A stretch of DNA of 8,361 nucleotides from an uncultured Prevotellaceae bacterium. GTDB lineage: Bacteria > Bacteroidota > Bacteroidia > Bacteroidales > Bacteroidaceae. The DNA lies in the NCBI GenBank assembly GCA_902775075.1, contig CACYKX010000142.1:1-8361 (forward strand), read 5' to 3'. Shown here in pieces: positions 5,173 to 8,361 of this stretch. The position numbers were made by a program, and so were the translations under genes. The notes under the pieces are model-generated. The model was not told where the DNA came from and did not search any database. It saw only the letters and a list, made by a program, of their open reading frames with translations. The stretch's first letter is position 1. Every line of letters begins with the position of its first letter.

Positions 5173-8002
5173 AAATACAGATGCCTTTATAGAGATAAAA
5201 GGTGCAAGGGTAAACAACTTAAAGAATCTCTCGCTAAAGATTCCGCGCAACAAATTGATTGTCATAACCGGCGTTTCCGGATCTGGAAAATCATCACTTG
5301 CCTTCGACACTCTTTATGCTGAAGGGCAACGAAGATATGTAGAGAGTCTGTCGAGTTATGCCCGTCAGTTTCTTGGTAGAATGAGCAAACCGGAATGTGA
5401 CTTTATCAAAGGACTTCCACCTGCCATCGCCATAGAACAGAAAGTCATCGCACGCAATCCGCGTAGTACTGTTGGCACATCTACTGAGATATACGAATAT
5501 CTCAGACTACTTTATGCCCGTATCGGTCGTACGTTTTCTCCTATCTCCGGACAAGAGGTAAAGCGCCATTCCACCGAGGACGTGCTACGATGCACTCGGC
5601 AATTCGGAGAAGGTACCAAATTCGTAATTCTCGCCCCTTTCCATGTCATTGAGGGAAGAACTCTCCACAAACAGATGGAGATGTACAATCAAGAGGGCTA
5701 CTCACGAATCTATATTGACGGAGACTTTACCCGTATTGAGGATTGGCTTGAGAGCCACGATGAGAATGCAGTCAGCAACGGCGACATCTGGCTCGTCATC
5801 TCTCGTCTTTCCGTATCGAATGAAAAAGACGACATCTCCCGTTTGACGGATTCTGCAGAAACAGCATTCTATGAGGGAGATGGAAATCTACGTCTGATGT
5901 TTCTGCCTTCTCATCAAACTTTCGATTTCTCTACCCGCTTCGAGGCAGATGGAATAAAATTCGAGGAGCCCAACGATAATATGTTCTCTTTCAATTCTCC
6001 ATTAGGAGCATGCCCGACTTGTGAAGGTTTCGGTAGCGTCATCGGTATTGACGAGAAACTCGTTATCCCCAACACAGCACTGAGCGTATATGATGGATGT
6101 GTACAATGCTGGCATGGTGACAAGATGGGTGAATGGCAGAAGGAGTTTATACGCAGAGCTGCCAAGGATAAATTCCCGATATTCAAACCTTATTATGACT
6201 TAACACGAGAAGAGAAAGATGAATTGTGGCATGGATTGAAAAGTGAAAGAAATGCGGACATTCACGACAGAATATGTATCGACACTTTCTTTCAGATGGT
6301 CAAGGAGAATCAATATAAGATTCAATATCGAGTGATGCTAAGCAGATATCGCGGAAAGACTACTTGTCCTGATTGCCATGGAACTCGACTGAAGAAAGAG
6401 GCTACTTATGTCAAAATCAATGGCATGAGTATTACAGATCTTGTTGAGATGCCTATAGCAAACCTAGAGAAATGGTTTCTCGACTTACAACTTGATAAGC
6501 ATGATGCGGATGTTGCCAAACGTCTTCTTACTGAGATAAAGAACAGATTGCATTTCCTTGTAGAAGTAGGTTTAGGTTATCTTACGCTAAATCGCCTGTC
6601 GAACACACTCTCTGGAGGTGAAAGTCAACGAATCAACTTGACGACAAGTCTCGGCAGTTCTCTTGTAGGAAGTTTATACATTCTCGACGAGCCAAGTATT
6701 GGAATGCACAGTCGCGATACAGAAAGACTGATCCATGTTCTCAAGGAATTACAAAGTCTTGGTAATACTGTCATCATCGTGGAGCATGATGAAGATATGA
6801 TGAGGGCTGCTGATTACATCATCGACATCGGTCCGAATGCCGGCAGACTTGGTGGCGAAATCGTATATCAAGGTTCGACAGAGGAGATACAAGACATCAA
6901 AGACAAGGATGCACTCAACAAGAAATACCCAGACAGTTATACGATAAAGTATCTTACCGGAACAGAAACCATTGATATTCCTTCAAGTAGAAGGAAATGG
7001 AACAAAAGTATCAAGATTACAGGAGCACGCATGAACAACTTAAAGGGTATCGACGTAGAAATTCCTCTTAATGTCCTTACGGTTGTCACCGGTGTATCTG
7101 GATCCGGGAAATCATCTCTTATAAAGGGTATACTCTACCCTGCTCTTAAGCGACATCTTGACGAGGTGGCAGATGCTCCTGGTGAATATGTCTCACTCGA
7201 AGGTGACTGGAAAGACATTAAGCACGTTGAACTTGTAGACCAGAATCCGATAGGAAAATCTACACGTTCTAATCCAGCTACCTATGTAAAGGCTTACGAT
7301 GCCATCCGCTCCTTATTTGCCGAGCAACCTCTGTCCAAACAATTGGGATTTACTGCCCAGTATTTCAGTTTCAATGCAGATGGAGGAAGATGTGAAGAAT
7401 GTAAGGGTGCCGGTGTCATCACTGTCGAGATGCAATTCATGGCCGACCTTGTACTTGAATGTGAGGCATGTCATGGTCAGCGTTTCAAGCATGACATTCT
7501 CGAAGTACGCTTCCATGGGAAGAACATCAATGATGTGCTGAATATGACCGTAAGCGAAGCTATTGAATTCTTTGGAGAATATGGACAAAAGACCATTGTA
7601 AATAGGTTAAAGCCTTTAGATGACGTAGGACTGGGATATATCAAATTGGGGCAAAGTTCTTCAACTCTATCAGGTGGTGAGAACCAGCGTGTGAAACTTG
7701 CCTACTACATCGGACAGGAGAAGGTTGAACCTACACTATTCATCTTCGACGAACCTACTACCGGTCTGCACTTCCATGACATCAAGAGATTACTGGCAGC
7801 CTTTAACTCACTCATAGAGCGTGGACACAGTATCGTTGTTGTCGAACATAACATGGATGTCATCAAATGCTCTGACTACATTATCGACCTAGGTCCCGAA
7901 GGTGGCGACAAAGGCGGTAACCTTGTAGCAAAAGGAACTCCTGAACAGATAGTTGCGTGCAAGACTAGCTATACAGGAAAGTTCCTTAGTGAGAAACTAT
8001 AG
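5165..8002 (+). CDS. uvrA: Excinuclease ABC subunit A (UvrA)
   Basis: UvrA is the damage-sensing ATPase of nucleotide excision repair; a dimer scans DNA, loads UvrB at lesions and then leaves. The 945-residue product is full length (E. coli 940). First ATPase half: Walker [10 protein letters not shown] (36-44), UvrB-binding region around 115-255, signature LSGGESQR (482-489), Walker B LYILDEPS (504-511), His541. Second half: Walker [10 protein letters not shown] (643-651), signature LSGGENQR (835-842), Walker B LFIFDEPT (858-865), His895. The large C-terminal zinc module is complete (Cys743, Cys746, Cys766, Cys769) and a CPDC pair is at 401-404. The N-terminal site keeps CPTC (283-286), but the usual first CxxC is absent: the aligned segment reads [11 protein letters not shown] (259-269). 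A UvrB-binding domain argues against a UvrA2 paralogue, which typically lacks it. The start overlaps rlmH. Confidence 0.96.
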   Translation: MSKNTDAFIEIKGARVNNLKNLSLKIPRNKLIVITGVSGSGKSSLAFDTLYAEGQRRYVESLSSYARQFLGRMSKPECDFIKGLPPAIAIEQKVIARNPRSTVGTSTEIYEYLRLLYARIGRTFSPISGQEVKRHSTEDVLRCTRQFGEGTKFVILAPFHVIEGRTLHKQMEMYNQEGYSRIYIDGDFTRIEDWLESHDENAVSNGDIWLVISRLSVSNEKDDISRLTDSAETAFYEGDGNLRLMFLPSHQTFDFSTRFEADGIKFEEPNDNMFSFNSPLGACPTCEGFGSVIGIDEKLVIPNTALSVYDGCVQCWHGDKMGEWQKEFIRRAAKDKFPIFKPYYDLTREEKDELWHGLKSERNADIHDRICIDTFFQMVKENQYKIQYRVMLSRYRGKTTCPDCHGTRLKKEATYVKINGMSITDLVEMPIANLEKWFLDLQLDKHDADVAKRLLTEIKNRLHFLVEVGLGYLTLNRLSNTLSGGESQRINLTTSLGSSLVGSLYILDEPSIGMHSRDTERLIHVLKELQSLGNTVIIVEHDEDMMRAADYIIDIGPNAGRLGGEIVYQGSTEEIQDIKDKDALNKKYPDSYTIKYLTGTETIDIPSSRRKWNKSIKITGARMNNLKGIDVEIPLNVLTVVTGVSGSGKSSLIKGILYPALKRHLDEVADAPGEYVSLEGDWKDIKHVELVDQNPIGKSTRSNPATYVKAYDAIRSLFAEQPLSKQLGFTAQYFSFNADGGRCEECKGAGVITVEMQFMADLVLECEACHGQRFKHDILEVRFHGKNINDVLNMTVSEAIEFFGEYGQKTIVNRLKPLDDVGLGYIKLGQSSSTLSGGENQRVKLAYYIGQEKVEPTLFIFDEPTTGLHFHDIKRLLAAFNSLIERGHSIVVVEHNMDVIKCSDYIIDLGPEGGDKGGNLVAKGTPEQIVACKTSYTGKFLSEKL

Positions 8003-8039
8003 TTGAATACTTAAACAAACTTATAGTTACAGGACATCA

Positions 8040-8361
8040 TTACTGATAGGTTATCTTCTGTATCATCTGTCCTGGATCAACAATGGATAACGTAAGGATA
8101 TGACTATCTTTTTCCTTGTCTATAGGAAATGATAGTACAAACTCCTTGCGGTTCTCCATCACCTGTAATTTCCACTTAGGTCCCCACTCTATGAATTCAT
8201 TCTTACAGATCACAGGATTTGAACCATCCATGCTGACACGTATCTGATTACTTCTGTCACCGTTGACAGGCCACATCGGAACTACAGAAATACACACATG
8301 CAGGGAGTCTTTTCCTCTCAACTCTGTAATCGGAATACTGATAGAACCAGACGATTTGAAG
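8040..8361 (-). CDS. Probable glycoside hydrolase, GH115-like C-terminal domain (5' end outside window)
   Basis: The minus-strand frame is open from the window edge to a TAA at 8042-8040, giving 106 visible residues of a larger protein. The TTG at 8321-8319 is internal to this open frame and probably not a start. The fragment is beta-rich: an HVCISVVPMWPVNGDRSNQIRVSMDGSNPVI stretch, then an EWGPKWKLQVMENR segment and a terminal LTLSIVDPGQMIQKITYQ. A Pro-rich strand before an R...VSxDG segment, a W...V..N segment and a closing VDPGxxxxKI resemble the C-terminal beta-sandwich of GH115 xylan alpha-1,2-glucuronidases. This is recognition from memory, not an alignment. Another carbohydrate-active enzyme with the same accessory fold is possible. 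If correct, the enzyme would remove glucuronic acid side chains from xylan, which suits a plant-fibre-degrading Prevotella. It converges on uvrA with a 37-base gap. Confidence 0.55.
   Translation of the reverse strand, partial: FKSSGSISIPITELRGKDSLHVCISVVPMWPVNGDRSNQIRVSMDGSNPVICKNEFIEWGPKWKLQVMENRKEFVLSFPIDKEKDSHILTLSIVDPGQMIQKITYQ

Noticed and set aside
7995..8028. AACTATA/TATAGTT inverted repeat between uvrA and the convergent gene as a terminator
   Set aside because: The stem is only 7 A-T-rich base pairs with a loop of about 20 bases and no T-tract on either side; too weak to call.
8319..8321. TTG start giving a stand-alone 93-residue protein at the right end
   Set aside because: The frame stays open upstream to the window edge, and the upstream residues continue a beta-rich domain, so the fragment is better read as the C-terminus of a longer protein.

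Overview
The window looks like a chromosomal segment from a Bacteroidales bacterium, most likely Prevotella or a close relative (Prevotellaceae). The evidence is Bacteroidetes-type promoter elements (TTTG about 20 bases before TAnnTTTG), starts with AT-rich leaders and mostly no Shine-Dalgarno sequence, a SecA C-terminus and phosphohexomutase of the kind I associate with the phylum, and a partial gene resembling the end of a xylan-debranching glycoside hydrolase. The genus is inference; no rRNA or species marker is present.

Left part, plus strand: the 3' half of secA (preprotein translocase ATPase; its start lies outside the window). After 26 bases comes a lone ABC-type ATPase with a degenerate signature motif and a 13-A homopolymer inside it. 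No permease partner is visible.

Middle (about 2245-2793), no protein genes: three minus-strand tRNA genes, in transcription order tRNA-Ser(GCT), tRNA-Glu(CTC) and a second tRNA-Glu(CTC). They lie behind a near-consensus promoter at 2698-2729. Each Glu copy has its own intrinsic terminator. The two Glu copies are identical over 78 bp including flanks, but only the first-transcribed copy encodes CCA.

Right part: a minus-strand phosphoglucomutase/phosphomannomutase gene diverges from a plus-strand pair, rlmH (23S rRNA m3-pseudouridine-1915 methyltransferase) and uvrA (nucleotide excision repair). These two overlap by 8 bases and are probably translationally coupled. Convergent to uvrA, the window ends in the 3' part of a minus-strand gene whose product resembles the C-terminal domain of GH115 alpha-glucuronidases.

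Most of this is core housekeeping: secretion, translation, sugar-phosphate metabolism and DNA repair. I found no defence system, mobile element, CRISPR array or clearly new system. The points worth a second look are the poly-A tract in the ABC signature motif, the duplicated tRNA-Glu(CTC)-terminator units, a 13-bp inverted repeat carrying two opposed -7 promoter elements, and a UvrA that lacks the first CxxC of its N-terminal zinc site.
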